64,000 nt of DNA from Rhyacophila brunnea (taxonomy: Eukaryota; Arthropoda; Insecta; Trichoptera; Rhyacophilidae), in assembly GCA_022495005.1 (NCBI GenBank), contig JAGYXB010000974.1, forward strand, positions 186,001-250,000, read 5' to 3'. Made by a program: the position numbers and the translations under genes. The notes below the pieces were generated by a model that saw only the letters and a list, made by a program, of their open reading frames with translations, did not search any database and had not been told where the DNA came from. This document shows positions 23,289 to 33,830 of this stretch, in pieces (within the stretch, counting starts at the first letter, position 1; the number at the start of each line of letters is the position of its first letter).

Positions 23289-25218
23289 TCTTTCTTCTTC
23301 TTCTTTCACCCTGTCACGTCCCAACATTGGGGCACAGGGCAAGCACAAGTTGGCGCCACTTCCCTCGGTCCATCGCCAACTCCTGCGCCTCCCGCCATGT
23401 CAGACCTGCAGCACGTAGGTCGCTTTTGTAGCACCGCTGCAGGGTGAGGGAGGGCCGGCCACGGCGACGAAACCCTTGAGGCTGTGCCACAAGGGTACGA
23501 AGTGCCGCACTCTTTGGCGGCATCCGGAATACATGTCCCAGCCACGTGAATCGTCTCTTCGTGATAACTTCAATCACCGAAGGCTGTTGTGTCTGCTCAC
23601 GAACTCGGATATTTGTAACGCGGTCGTACCAATGTACCCCTAAGATTCTGCGGAGACATCGATTCTCAAAGCTCAAAAGCCGTGACTCTTGAAGCTTAGT
23701 AAGATGCCATGTCTCACAGCCATACAGGAGCACAGGTAGCACGCACGCGTTAAACAAACGACATTTGGTCCTCACAGAATACAGCCTTGACCTCCATGCG
23801 ACTCCAAGTTGGTTGAACGCAGAGCTCGCCACACCCATGCGGATTCCAAGCTCACTAGAAATACCACCATCATCGGCAACCGTGGCACCTAAGTATTTGA
23901 ATCTGGACACCAGCTCGACGGGCAGACCAGAAACCCGCAGAGGAGTGTCGGCGTCGATGCAAGCAGCACTGCACATGGATTTGGTCTTAGCGGCATTCAG
24001 ATGAAGACCCACACGCATCGAGTTTGCGGCTAGCCTGTTCACGGTCACCTCCAACCTCTCGATCGTCGAGTCAAACACGACTGCGTCATCTGCATACTCC
24101 AAGTCGCACAGTCTTTCTTCGCATAGATCGCTTGTGTCATCATGATGTAGGCGTATCCCACTGTCGGGGCAAACCGTCTTACGCATTATGAAATCCATCA
24201 TGATGATAAAAAGAAAGGGCGCAAGTACACATCCTTTGCTTGACTCCTGACGTGATTTCAAAGAGGTCAGAGGATGTTCCGGCTGCTCTCACGCGACACT
24301 CTGTATTGGTGTAGAGAGCACTTATCACGGCGACCAGTTTCCGTGGGACACCATATCCTAGCAGAATTTGCCACAGAGATTCACGATGAGAACTGTCAAA
24401 TGCCTTTTCATAGTCCACGAAGCAGCAGGCGACAGGTATATTCATCTCTTGGTACTGTTGCAGAAGGCTTCGGAGAGTTGAAATATGCTCTGAGCAGGAC
24501 TTCCTCGGGACAAATCCGCTCTGCTGCGCACGCAAAACGTCCAGCATGGGACTTCTAATCCTGTACAGAAGAATCTGCGCCAACACCTTCCCGGGAACGC
24601 TGAGGAGAGTGATTCCTCTGTAATTATTACAGTCTTGTGGGTTACCCTTTTTGTGCAGAGTAACAACTGTACCATCCCTACAGGCTTTGGGGCACTGCTC
24701 CTTTTCCCATACCTCGTGCAGAAGGTCACACAAGGACGGCAATACAGCGCTCAGTCCGCAGAGCAGAAATTCTGCATTGATGCCATCATCTCCAGGAGCT
24801 TTCCTGCGCTTCAGTCTTTTGACAGCCTCTTTAACTTCAGCAGTTGTCGGAGGATCTTCGCAGAATCCCGATGCAGTAGTGATTCCGAGGGCGGTGATCT
24901 CCGACGGAATATCGAAGGGATGCAATGGAGGTAGGCGATTCAGGACATCACTAAAATGTTGGCGCCATAGCTCCTGGACCTTTGCAGGTTCGGTGACTGT
25001 CACTCCACACCACGCACACCGGTACTTTTCAGTTTTTCCACATCGAGTCTGACCGTCCTTTTGGGTTTTGGGACTCGTTTGAGGTCTATACGGGATTTCC
25101 CGACCAAGAGTTCGTGGTCACTGTGGATGTCTGCATCTATATATGTCCGCACGTCTAGCAGTTTATGCCGGTATTTCGCTTTGACCAAAATGTGGTCGAT
25201 CTGGTTTCTTGTATTACA
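23289..25218 (-). mobile_element. RTE family A, best copy, 1.93 kb
   Basis: A 5'-truncated RTE-like LINE flanked by a perfect 12-bp duplication, GAGATAGACAAT, at 23277-23288 and 25219-25230. It keeps the end of the endonuclease, most of the reverse transcriptase and the full C-terminus, and ends in a (GAA)n-type tail. Stubs of the same family are at 4170, 8414 and 41320. The clean duplication and long open frames suggest a younger insertion than its neighbours. Confidence 0.9.
23314..25188 (-). pseudogene. RTE endonuclease end + reverse transcriptase
   Basis: In minus-strand order: NQIDHILV and DADIHSDHELL, the last motif (SDH) of the apurinic-type endonuclease; an apparent internal deletion near 25000; then the reverse transcriptase with KAPGDDGINAEFL, VTLHKKGNPQDCNNYRGITL, QSGFVPRKSC, CCFVDYEKAFDS, TSGVKQ and the catalytic LEYADD (24085-24096); then YGCETW, RCLRRILGVHWYDRVTN, WLGHVFRM and RRRGRPSL. 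A single extra A at about 24235 shifts the frame between TSGVKQ and GCVLAP. It would reverse-transcribe LINE RNA at the target if repaired in nature; as it stands it is broken. Confidence 0.9.
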
Positions 25219-25230
25219 GAGATAGACAAT

Positions 25231-25899
25231 ACCTACATATTATTATTAATTTATGAGTCTTAAATAATATATTAATAGTCTCGTGTTTAATGCATTTTAA
25301 TTTTTGCAAAAACCGGCTACAACAATTTTAACAGACGAACTATTATAGCATAGTATGTCTATATTGTCTATGGCACGGGTACCAAATGTGGCACGCATGA
25401 AAATTTTGCTGGCACGCGAACGATTTACAAGCGTAGTATTTCCGGACTCTTCATTCATATTTCATCTTTCCGTACACCTAGATATATATATATTTATAAT
25501 ATGGCATTGTAGCCAAAAAAATTGTTATCATTGTAGGCTATGTTTGTCATTGGTTTCAATAATTATTAGATTCAACTATTGTTCGCCGCCGTAAGTGTTA
25601 GTGAACACCAGAGGGCAGAGAACTCAGTGGTGAACACAAATTCATGCATTTTATTAAATTTAAGAAATCCTATTCAGTGGCTAATGGAAAAGAGTTTTAA
25701 AGTTGGTGGACTGTGGAGAATGGCATGATTAATGAAAGTAATAAAGCATTGTGTATTTTGTAGTCTGAAACAGTTATATACAGAACTTTGTCAGTATAAC
25801 GGTATTATGAGATAAACCATAAATCAATTATTGTAACTTTTTCGATAGATAGAAAACTTTTTTAAATTTTTTTGTTCCCTTATGACAAACCGTGTCCGG
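25231..25899. other. AT-rich DNA, nothing recognised
   Basis: No feature supported. Confidence 0.5.
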
Positions 25900-26125
25900 A
25901 AATTTGTACGTATGCAGTTCGACGTATCACACTTCACCGTGAAATGTTGTATCGGAAATATATGGTCGTATAATAAAGACCGTCCAACCTCTTTGGGTCG
26001 TATTGTACTGAGATGAAATTCATGTCCAAATAAAACACCGTTCTTGTCAGTTTACAGGAAGCCAGTGGCAGACAAATTTTGAAAATATCCGATATACTGG
26101 ATTATTTGTTAGGTTAGGTTAAGTT
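25900..26125 (+). repeat. Dispersed repeat (inverted partner at 41905)
   Basis: Matches the reverse complement of 41905-42156. Shared blocks include GTCCGGAAA(T/C)TTGTACGTATG, CACTTCACCGTGAAATGTT, GGAAATATATGG, CCAAATAAAACA and GATATACTGGATTATT, then a TTAGGTTAGGTTAAG tract. Non-coding. Unclassified. Confidence 0.65.
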
Positions 26126-26299
26126 AGGTTTGTTTTCATTCTTGTCTTCAAATAATGATAGCGTTATTGTCAGATATTTGAAACCAATAAATATCAAATT
26201 AATATTCATATTGAATCTAATAAAATTTAAACATTATTGTCTACAATGCTCCATGAACAACGCGTATTTTTTTCATCTCGGTGCTATAATAGTATATAG

Positions 26300-27408
26300 C
26301 AGTGGCGAAGGCTCCATACTAAGCGATTATTTAAAGCTTACCTTCTATTTTCAATATTTAATTTATATAAATAAATATCTATATTGTAGGATATTGTAGG
26401 TTATAATAAAAATATTGATTGCCATCTATCGTCGTTATTTATAAGTAGAGCTTTTAATTTAGTCAAGTTTCAAATCAAAAATAAATGATGGAACGTCACA
26501 ACGTGAGTGCTATTTTTAGAATTATTTCAACGATAACCCAAGCCGAATTTTCTACCGCAATTCAGTTGCCAACTTCATGCATGTCTGCGTTTTTGTTCGA
26601 GACTCGGAAGCGTAAACAGACAAGCTTATTCGAAATGTTGATTTTTTTATTGTCTATGCTTATCTTTAAAAGCAAATAATAAATAATAAGGATGATTAAA
26701 AAAATAATAACTATTGTGTTCGATCACATATAATTTATAAATTGTTATTAAAAATAAATATTGTATTAATTCGCGATTATTATTTAGGTTACTTCAGTCA
26801 TAGACAAACATAACATGCTATTCACAGTTTATGTCATTTTGACATTTCAAAACGGTGATAAAGGTTTATTTTATAATACAAAATTCATTGTGTTACTGTG
26901 TTTTGAATGTGGATAAATTATCTCATATTGTACCGAAATCATTCGCCAGTACTTTAAATATATAAGTATTTATTAAATTGTGTAGTGTCCCGGTAGAAAA
27001 TGTGCGAACGATTGCATTTAAAAATTATCAAAGCTTGACCTTCCAAGGGTTCATTTAGATTTGAATACAGCAAAAAACTTATATTAGACATTTTCACAAC
27101 AATTTATAAATGATAAATATTTGTTTTTAACTGGCAGTTATACATTAAACAAACTTTTTGTTGGCGATGCGTATTGTTTGGTAAAGAAAGTATGCGTGGA
27201 ATTCTACTGCCATAAGTGATTTAAATAATTTGACAAATTCAGCGGTGGAACCTATGACCAGTGAGTCGTTGTCATTAGTGTGCACCTATTCATCAGTAGT
27301 AATATCGTTAGTATTATCTTCTTATTTCCCGTAAGTTACCTGACAAGTGTGCTCTTTTTCTCTGATCTCCACAGCTTACCTCTTTCCAAAAGTCACCCTT
27401 CGCCACTG
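26300..27408. mobile_element. hAT-like element, 1.1 kb
   Basis: Left end CAGTGGCGAAGGCTCC and right end CCCTTCGCCACTG are inverted repeats. They are flanked by a perfect 8-bp duplication, GTATATAG, at 26292-26299 and 27409-27416. The interior is AT-rich; short frames (for example 26485-26679) show no transposase motif, so it is non-autonomous. A related left end is at 8361, and a related terminus type at 46217 and 63117. Confidence 0.8.
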
Positions 27409-27416
27409 GTATATAG

Positions 27417-28235
27417 GTACGGTCATTGCAGTACTCACGGCGAATTGTAATACATAGGTACAGCCATAGATGTATTAAAAGTAGATACAACTTACATGTA
27501 ACCATGAAAAACTGCTCGGCACAAGTATTTGAGAAATTTTAGCACGCGCACGCAAAAAGGTTTGCCAACACTGGACTATAGTAATATATGGGTACCGATA
27601 AACGGCTTCAAAAATCAGCCGGGGACTCACCGAATATTTGTTCGGCTTTTAAACATTTATTAATTTCAACATCAATCATGGGTCTATACACTTATTCGTA
27701 CAAATTTGTCAAATTGTGCCATCATCTGTTACATGAGCCACGTAATACAGAACACTCAGGTGTCAGTTGAGAGATTTTTATTTACTGTTAAGAGAAATTT
27801 GTTTAAAATTTTGACGAATTTCATTTTAAATTCTCGCTCTTGGACGAATTATAATTATGAATATGAAACATTATTGAATCAGTCCAGGAAATTAGGATCT
27901 CATGAATAAAATTTAAGAAATATGTATGCAATATATTTTTTATAATATTTATGTAAGTAAGTATATACATTTTCCACTTGACAAAACTTATCATAATATA
28001 ACTTCTGAAATATAAATGAGAAATAATCTTATATAATATTATGATCTCTAATATTCTATATAAATAGTTGTTTGGTGACAGCAAACTTTCCAGTAAGCAC
28101 CACGATATCAATTATATATGAATATTTTTAAATAAGAAATAACTTACAACTTCATTAACTATACAGCTAAATTCTGTATTGGTCTTTAAAGGAGGAAAAA
28201 TTGTGAGTTTAATATTACATGACAGTGTACTATTA
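27417..28235. other. AT-rich DNA, nothing recognised
   Basis: Two frames at 27588-27909 and 27821-28111 (-) have no family features and AT-driven composition. Confidence 0.5.
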
Positions 28236-28239
28236 TTAT

Positions 28240-28420
28240 CGAATGGTAGGTATTATTATCAGGTTCGATCCTGCGGGTGTCTTACTTTTTCCAAAAAAGA
28301 TTTTTTCTATTGGTTATAATATTATAATGTTTTCTCAAAAGTGTTTTCAAAATTATGTATGTTCAATAATTAGAATGTTACATTCTTAAATCTTGTGAAT
28401 TATTCGTTGACTAAAAAAAA
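28240..28420 (+). repeat. tRNA-derived SINE, 3' part
   Basis: B-box GGTTCGATCCTGC near 28261, then a body with AAAAAAGATTTTTTCTATTGG and TTTTCTCAAAAGTGTT. It matches the SINE at 51480-51640 (minus). A further block, TTCAATAATTAGAATGTTAC, follows here and is found near 51830-51890 but in a different order relative to the tRNA-like head. The A-box is degraded. Confidence 0.6.
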
Positions 28421-28529
28421 ATGTTAATCATTCATAATTTGTTGACTTAATAGGTGGGTGATAAAGTTTTTACCTACTTTATTGTATTAATTTATTATGT
28501 ATGTATTTACCTTTTGGTGAGTGCACATG

Positions 28530-28610
28530 GTACCTGAAGATGCCAAAAGGCGAAACTTGTTTCGCAAAAAATGACTCAAATGGAATAGTACAAAACTTAA
28601 ATCGATTAGA
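28530..28610 (+). repeat. Stem-loop repeat, right half, hammerhead-like core
   Basis: Reads CCTGAAGATGCCAAAAGGCGAAAC followed by TTGTTTCGC and CTCAAATGGAATAGTACAAA, matching the minus-strand right half of the 1396-1554 repeat. Here the CUGANGA and GAAA core segments are kept, but the stem III/cleavage-site side is altered (GTT), and stem I is not paired. Confidence 0.5.
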
Positions 28611-29527
28611 ATTTAAATTCAAATTCCATCAAGTACCTTCGGTCGATAGTATTAATATTAGAAATACTGTATTTTAAAATTGGATTCATTGTATATAAGA
28701 AACAATGTATGGTTATTGTTGCCTTAAATATAAGATTTAAATTGAATATCTTGCCATAAAAACATCAAATGTCCACTTTTTCCATTTTTATTTTATTGTA
28801 TTTCTGTATTACCTGTGTATGGTTACATACAACTGCGCAAAGATATATTTTAAAAAAAAATCATAAGTCCCTCAAACTTAAATCAGTTCTTAAAAATATG
28901 CCACTTTGCTTTTTTGCATACTTTTTACAACCAAAATAATATTATGTTTTTACCCTCTCCTGAAAAAAATGACTTTTGACATTTGTGTTTTTTATGCCAA
29001 AGTCTTCAATTACTAAAAATATTTCTTTCAAAATAACGGCAGACAAAATTAGCATACATAATACCTTGTAATATTAAACAACTGGATTAAATTTATTTCA
29101 GAATTGTATATTACGCACTGTAAGAAAAATTTTATCCTCGCAATTCGAGATTTTTCAACACCTAAACAAGATTATCCTCTCATCATAGACGCGTATTTAT
29201 ATGACAGTTTGTTTATGATTACTCTGCACCGTTTTATTATTGAATTTGAAAAGATGCCATTAAACTCCAACTAGATTGCATATTATAAGACAGATTTCGA
29301 ACTGCGAAGCATCCGTTTTAATGGTGTATTATTAAAATACGCTATAGATATATATATATATATTTACAGATAAGTTCATTTGAGTAGATAACTAAAACTC
29401 GATACTATACATAATAATAAAATATTATTTACCATTTAGCCTAACTTATAAAACATATTTTTAGATTGTTTTCTAAATATTTGTGGTGTAAAACAATTGA
29501 TACAAATAGTGAAAATTCTGTTAATTG
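28611..29527. other. AT-rich DNA, nothing recognised
   Basis: No feature supported. Confidence 0.5.
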
Positions 29528-29531
29528 TTAA

Positions 29532-30232
29532 GGGCGGACGTGCTCAACGTGGGTCAAAATGGAGCTTTTATTCTATTTTCAAAGCATGATCCTGGATATT
29601 CCTTAAACGTTGTGGATAATCTATTTATATAATTTTGAAGCCTTGTTATCCTTTATATTTATTTTAAACATTTGATGACTGCATAAAGTATTTTTATTAC
29701 ATAAAATAGTATTCTATTAAACTTCTCGCTCTAATGTTTTTGAATATAGTCATATTTCAGTACATAAATGTGCAGTGGTGTTAAAATTTTTTACATTTAT
29801 TAATTTTTAAACGCATTTATAAAACCATCAGTATAATTTATATCGACATTATTTTAGTGAAATATTTACGATAAAAATTATATTGATAATCTCTGTGATC
29901 CCAAATTTGACAAGAATTAGGCATTTTATTATTCAAAAAATGGGCAAGATTAACACATTTGAAGATAATTCTAAAGATACTAATTATGACCATTCAAGTG
30001 TGATAAACATCCTACGAATAATGATTACTTTATAATAATTATTGACCTAAGAATAAGGTAGTGTTTTTTTTAAATACGCCATTTCTTTTGGCATTCCCCA
30101 GTGGTTAAGCAACAACATGCGGCCGTAGCCATAAATTGACAAACTAAAACTGAAGTAGGGAGTAAGATCATGATAACGCTCGTGTTTGAACATGTACCGT
30201 TTAAAAAAAAAAAGATTTTTTTTTCGGTTAGG
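29532..30232 (+). mobile_element. Half-copy of the palindromic element
   Basis: One arm plus the central loop of the 19652-21080 element: it starts after TTAA (29528-29531) with GGGCGGACGTGCTCAACG, runs through CATGATCCTGGATATTCC, GATGACTGCATAAAGTA and GGGATCACAG-type blocks, and ends in the loop region TTTTTTTTCGGTTAGGT. The second arm is missing. Either an internal truncation or the pre-palindrome state of the family. Confidence 0.8.
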
Positions 30233-30329
30233 TAATAATATGTATATAATAAGTAAAATTATTATAGCAATATAAAAATACATAATAAATACCAAAATAA
30301 CACAGAATACACAAGATATCGAATGCTGA

Positions 30330-30765
30330 GTGATGCCCCCCCCAAAAATAAATCCCCCTGTAAATAATCCCCCAGACAATTAACTCCCCCCAATTGAATT
30401 GCCGGTAAGTTAAATTAAATATGATAAAAAATAATCAATAAGTACTTACATAAAATGACAAAATTTTGGAATAGATTCGAATATAGATAGATAGGAATAG
30501 TTCATGAAATACTGCTACGCGTTTCAGTGATACCGATGAACTTTTATAATTTTAAATAAATATATTGATATAAGTATGTACGATTTCTGTTAAAGATTTA
30601 CATAATATTTTAGTAATTATTTTTTTTCCATCTCTCTCTAAAACTTTATGTGCATATGAGATATTAGTATCATTTTCTATTTGCTCAAATACATTTTTAT
30701 TTTTATTTGGGGGTTTTTTATACAGGGGCTTATTTTCCGAGGGGGGTTATTGATAGGAGATTAAT
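30330..30765. repeat. C-tract inverted-repeat element (candidate)
   Basis: The left side (30332-30400) has runs of five to eight C spaced by AAATAA-type linkers; the right side (about 30708-30760) has matching G runs with TTATTT linkers. The two sides are roughly inverted: CCCCTGTAAATAA against TTATACAGGGG. The AT-rich centre (30400-30700) is non-coding. It could be a MITE with C-rich terminal repeats; no duplication confirmed. Confidence 0.45.
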
Positions 30766-31061
30766 GTCCAGAAAGTTTTCGTCCTGATTGTAATTGTCCT
30801 AGACCCAGGATACTATTGTATATAAAATACCGTGTCTTCTGATTGTTGTTGGTTAATCTAAATATGCCCGAAGAAATTGTCATATTGTGTTACCTGGCAT
30901 TATAATCCAGATACTTACATTAAAACCCTGGATTTACCAGAAGTCTAAAATTTAGATAGTCCAAATGAGATTTCGAGTAACCAAGAGGTTACTGAGGTAA
31001 GAATAATGGTTTCGTAAAAATATATATATACGAGTATAAATAATATGTACTCACGTTATTG

Positions 31062-31311
31062 CAGGGCTCGAAATGGACCGGAACGCACTGGAGCGCCGTT
31101 CCGGTTTATAAAATCCCCAAAATATTGCTCCGTCTCGTGGATATATTAATTTTACCGTCGTAGCAAGATATTTCATATACTTACCTAATAAAAAAATATC
31201 ACACACTTATTTTATTGAATACATAATATACCTACAGAATGATAATAATGTTAATATTTTCGTAAAATTATCGAGCGCTCCGGTTCGTAAAATTTTACAT
31301 TTCGAGCGCTG
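31062..31311. mobile_element. hAT-type MITE, 250 bp
   Basis: Left end CAGGGCTCGAAATG and right end CATTTCGAGCGCTG are inverted repeats, and GGAGCG / CGCTCC recur inside. The perfect 8-bp duplication CGTTATTG flanks it at 31054-31061 and 31312-31319. Non-coding. Confidence 0.9.
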
Positions 31312-31723
31312 CGTTATTGGATACTACATGCTTAAGGTCAGATCAATTTTACCAAAGATATTCAAATACATGTCTTTCAATAACCAAGCTAGTTTTTTAA
31401 ACTAGTTTAATAAACCAAATACCATGTTTACAGATATTTTATAAGAAATGCGCTGTCTGAGATCTCGCAAAATTCAGTTAACAATTACTATTAAGGCGAT
31501 ACTTCAGTGAAACGGCAAATAATTTTCAACTATAGGCGCGACGAAATTTTGGACTCGCTGGCAGTCTGAGAGCGAACGTCGAGGTGTGAATACGTAAATT
31601 TGTTTCGTTATGGCGACGGGGTTATTAATTCTTAAATCGTGTAAAGATGACTTAAAACGTTACCAATTTAATTTAGAAAGAAAACATGTCAGTGAATATA
31701 TTATTATTGTTACTAATAGAACA

Positions 31724-33214
31724 AACGTTAAAGTGCCCACCACCACCCGTCATATATGCACAACCGTGGATATGCACGGGCGCTTTCTATGACGCTTTAA
31801 ACGTGTCTGAAAGAAGTGATTTTAAGTGCTCATTCCGTCCCGAGACGGAGCCGCACGGGACTGATGCTGCAACCATGCACCGTAGTGCTGAAAGAAGAAA
31901 GTAAAGAAAGAAAATGTTTGTTTTTGAACTGGCTCTGCTGTCCGCTGACGTTAAGCGCTTTGTGTACCCGCATACTGAGTGTCACGAATTGAAATGGATG
32001 AGTCTACAGAAGAGTCGGGACTATTCCGCTCCCCATACGACGCTGCAAATTTCTCAAATGCCGCAAAGTTGGCCTCAGTTGCTACCAGATCTCCATGACC
32101 AATTGGGCCCGTGTGAGGACGGACCCTGGCAAACAGCTCCGCTCGTTCGAATTCCATAAGCGAGCAATCCCAGAGGATGTATTCAACATCTTGGTAGTCA
32201 TGCCCGCAGGTACAACCCGGCCCATCTACTATCAAGCCAAACTCGTGGAGTCTGGCGGCGAAGTTGCCATGGCCGGTGAGGAACTGGCTAATCCAGTGCG
32301 AAGGTTGGAGTCTTCTAGTTTGGTGCCTGCAGAATACGTCTGGAAAAAAACGGTAAGTGTGCCGCCCCTTGGGGAGGCGGTCCACCTCGCCTGCCATGCC
32401 GCAAATGCGGTCTTGTACACAATGTCACTTACAGTCTTCCTGTAAGGAACGTCCTCGGATCTCTGCGGTGGTGTCAGATGGACACCGGCGAGTATTGTGC
32501 TGATCCCCCTCAAGAGGAGGGTGATCGATCCTCTGACTTGGACGTGCAGATCGAGGGGTAGCACCCCCGCGAGTACGGCAAGCGCGTCAGTAGAAGTTGT
32601 GCGGTAGGCTTTGGTAAGCGAGATCAGCGCAAGTCGCTGCCCGCTTAATAGTGCGCGTCTCACGAGAGTTAAGGAGTTTACTCGGGAATGCCAAATGCTG
32701 GAGGCGTAACCGGCAATTCCCATGAAAATTGCGCCGTATGCAACCTTAAGGGCTCTAGGCTTAAGTCCCCAATTGCTGCCCGCCATTCGGGCCATTCTCT
32801 GATAGGCCGAATTGGCTTTAGAGACGGCCGTCTTGGCGTGGTGAACGAAAGACAGCTTGTCATCAAGAATTACTCCCAGATACGTAACCCTTTCGGAGAA
32901 ACGCACTGAGGTCTGGCCAAAACGAACCGTGGGCGGCCGTCGAGTTATGTTGACCCGAGAACTACCCCTGAGGAGGACAGCTTCCGTCTTGCTCGGGGCA
33001 AAGGTCAGCTTGTTCAGCAACCCCCAATTAAGGATTCTGCCCAAGGCGTCCGTGGCTGCACGCTCAAGTGCCGGTCGGCTCGTCGCCCCAACAAGCAGGA
33101 GCAAGTCGTTGGCGTACGCAACGAGCGTGCAGCCCGGAGGCAGTGGCAGGGACAGAACGTCATCAAACAGAATGTTCCACAGAAGGGGTCTCAGGACGGA
33201 GCCCTGGGGACACC
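31724..33214 (-). mobile_element. R1-like LINE, 5'-truncated copy 1
   Basis: About 1.49 kb covering the palm of the reverse transcriptase from the CPQGS box to the 3' end. It lies between two identical 14-bp sequences, TTACTAATAGAACA, at 31710-31723 and 33215-33228. The 3' end is abrupt (GGTGGTGGGCACTTTAACGT on the minus strand) with no poly(A), as in site-specific R1-type elements. Duplications of 14 bp also occur for R1 in 28S rDNA, but this target is not rDNA. Confidence 0.85.
31951..33214 (-). pseudogene. R1-like reverse transcriptase and C-terminal knuckle
   Basis: In minus-strand order: CPQGSVL-x-PLLWNILFDDVL, then VAYANDLLLL at the catalytic box (33105-33116) where YADD reads YAND, FAPSKTEAVLL, RVTYLGVILDDKLSF, the YRTTSTDALAVLAGVLPLDL region, then after a frameshift near 32370, PKGRHTYRFFPDV, HWISQFLTGHG and the knuckle CTCGHDYQDVEYILWDC. 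These are R1-clade signatures (R1, TRAS, Waldo). The Asp-to-Asn change and the frameshift make it inactive. Confidence 0.85.
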
Positions 33215-33228
33215 TTACTAATAGAACA

Positions 33229-33662
33229 TACGTTAAAGTGCCCACCACCACCCGTCATATATGCACAACCGTGGATATGCACGGGCGCTTTCTATGACGC
33301 TTTAAACGTGTCTGAAAGAAGTGATTTTAAGTGCTCATTCCGTCCCAAGAAGGAGCCGCATGGGACTGATGCTGCAACCATGCACCGTAGTGCTTAAAGA
33401 AGAAAGTTAAGAAAGAAAATGTTTGTTTTTGACTGGCTCTGCTGTCCGCTGACGTTAAGCGCTTTGTGTACCCGCATACTGAGTGTCACGAATTGAAATG
33501 GATGAGTCTACAGAAGAGTCGGGACTATCCCGCTCCCCATACGACGCTGCAAATTTCTCAAATGCCGCAAAGTTGGCCTCGGTTGCTACTAGATCTCCAT
33601 GACCAATTGGGCCCGTGTGAGGACGGACCCTGGCAAACAGCTCCGCTCGTTCGAATTCCATC
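33229..33662 (-). mobile_element. R1-like LINE, 5'-truncated copy 2
   Basis: 434 bp nearly identical to 31724-32157: the 3' untranslated region and the end of the C-terminal coding region (MEFERAELFARVRPHTGPIG). Bounded by TTACTAATAGAACA at 33215-33228 and 33663-33676. Together with copy 1 it forms target-LINE-target-LINE-target. Confidence 0.9.
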
Positions 33663-33830
33663 TTACTAATAGAACAATAAACGGAACATTAAATGGACGC
33701 ATGTTGGATTTATATGACAAATTATATTTCGGTCGGCATGCGTCATTTGCACCCGCGACCCGCAATCCGCGCATTGCCTAGCCACGATCTTTTTAGACCA
33801 TGCCTCAACTGAGGTATAGCCTTAATAATG

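Larger units (their letters stand above)
31620..33830 (+). repeat. Target repeat (about 260 bp) split by R1-like LINEs
   Basis: The pieces 31620-31709 and 33677-33830 together match the reverse complement of 39084-39335. Shared blocks include AATTCTTAAATCGTGTAAAG, ACATGTCAGTGAATATAT, ATTAAATGGACGCAT and GAGGTATAGCCTTAAT. Without the insertions a small frame of about 70 codons would span it, but the copy at 39 kb has in-frame stops and I recognise no family. The interior, 31724-33662, is LINE sequence. Confidence 0.75.

Noticed and set aside
24635..25052. Plus-strand frames of 99 and 133 codons
   Set aside because: Both are antisense to the RTE family A reverse transcriptase.
30047..30379. 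A 110-codon minus-strand membrane-like protein
   Set aside because: Hydrophobic because of AT-rich codons; it covers the end of the half-palindrome and the C-tract repeat.
32857..33297. A 146-codon plus-strand frame
   Set aside because: Antisense of the R1-like reverse transcriptase; its end runs into the repeated 3' untranslated region.
31610..33781. A host exon interrupted by the R1-like LINEs
   Set aside because: Removing the LINEs gives a small open frame, but the second genomic copy at 39 kb has in-frame stops and no protein family is recognisable, so a dispersed repeat fits better.
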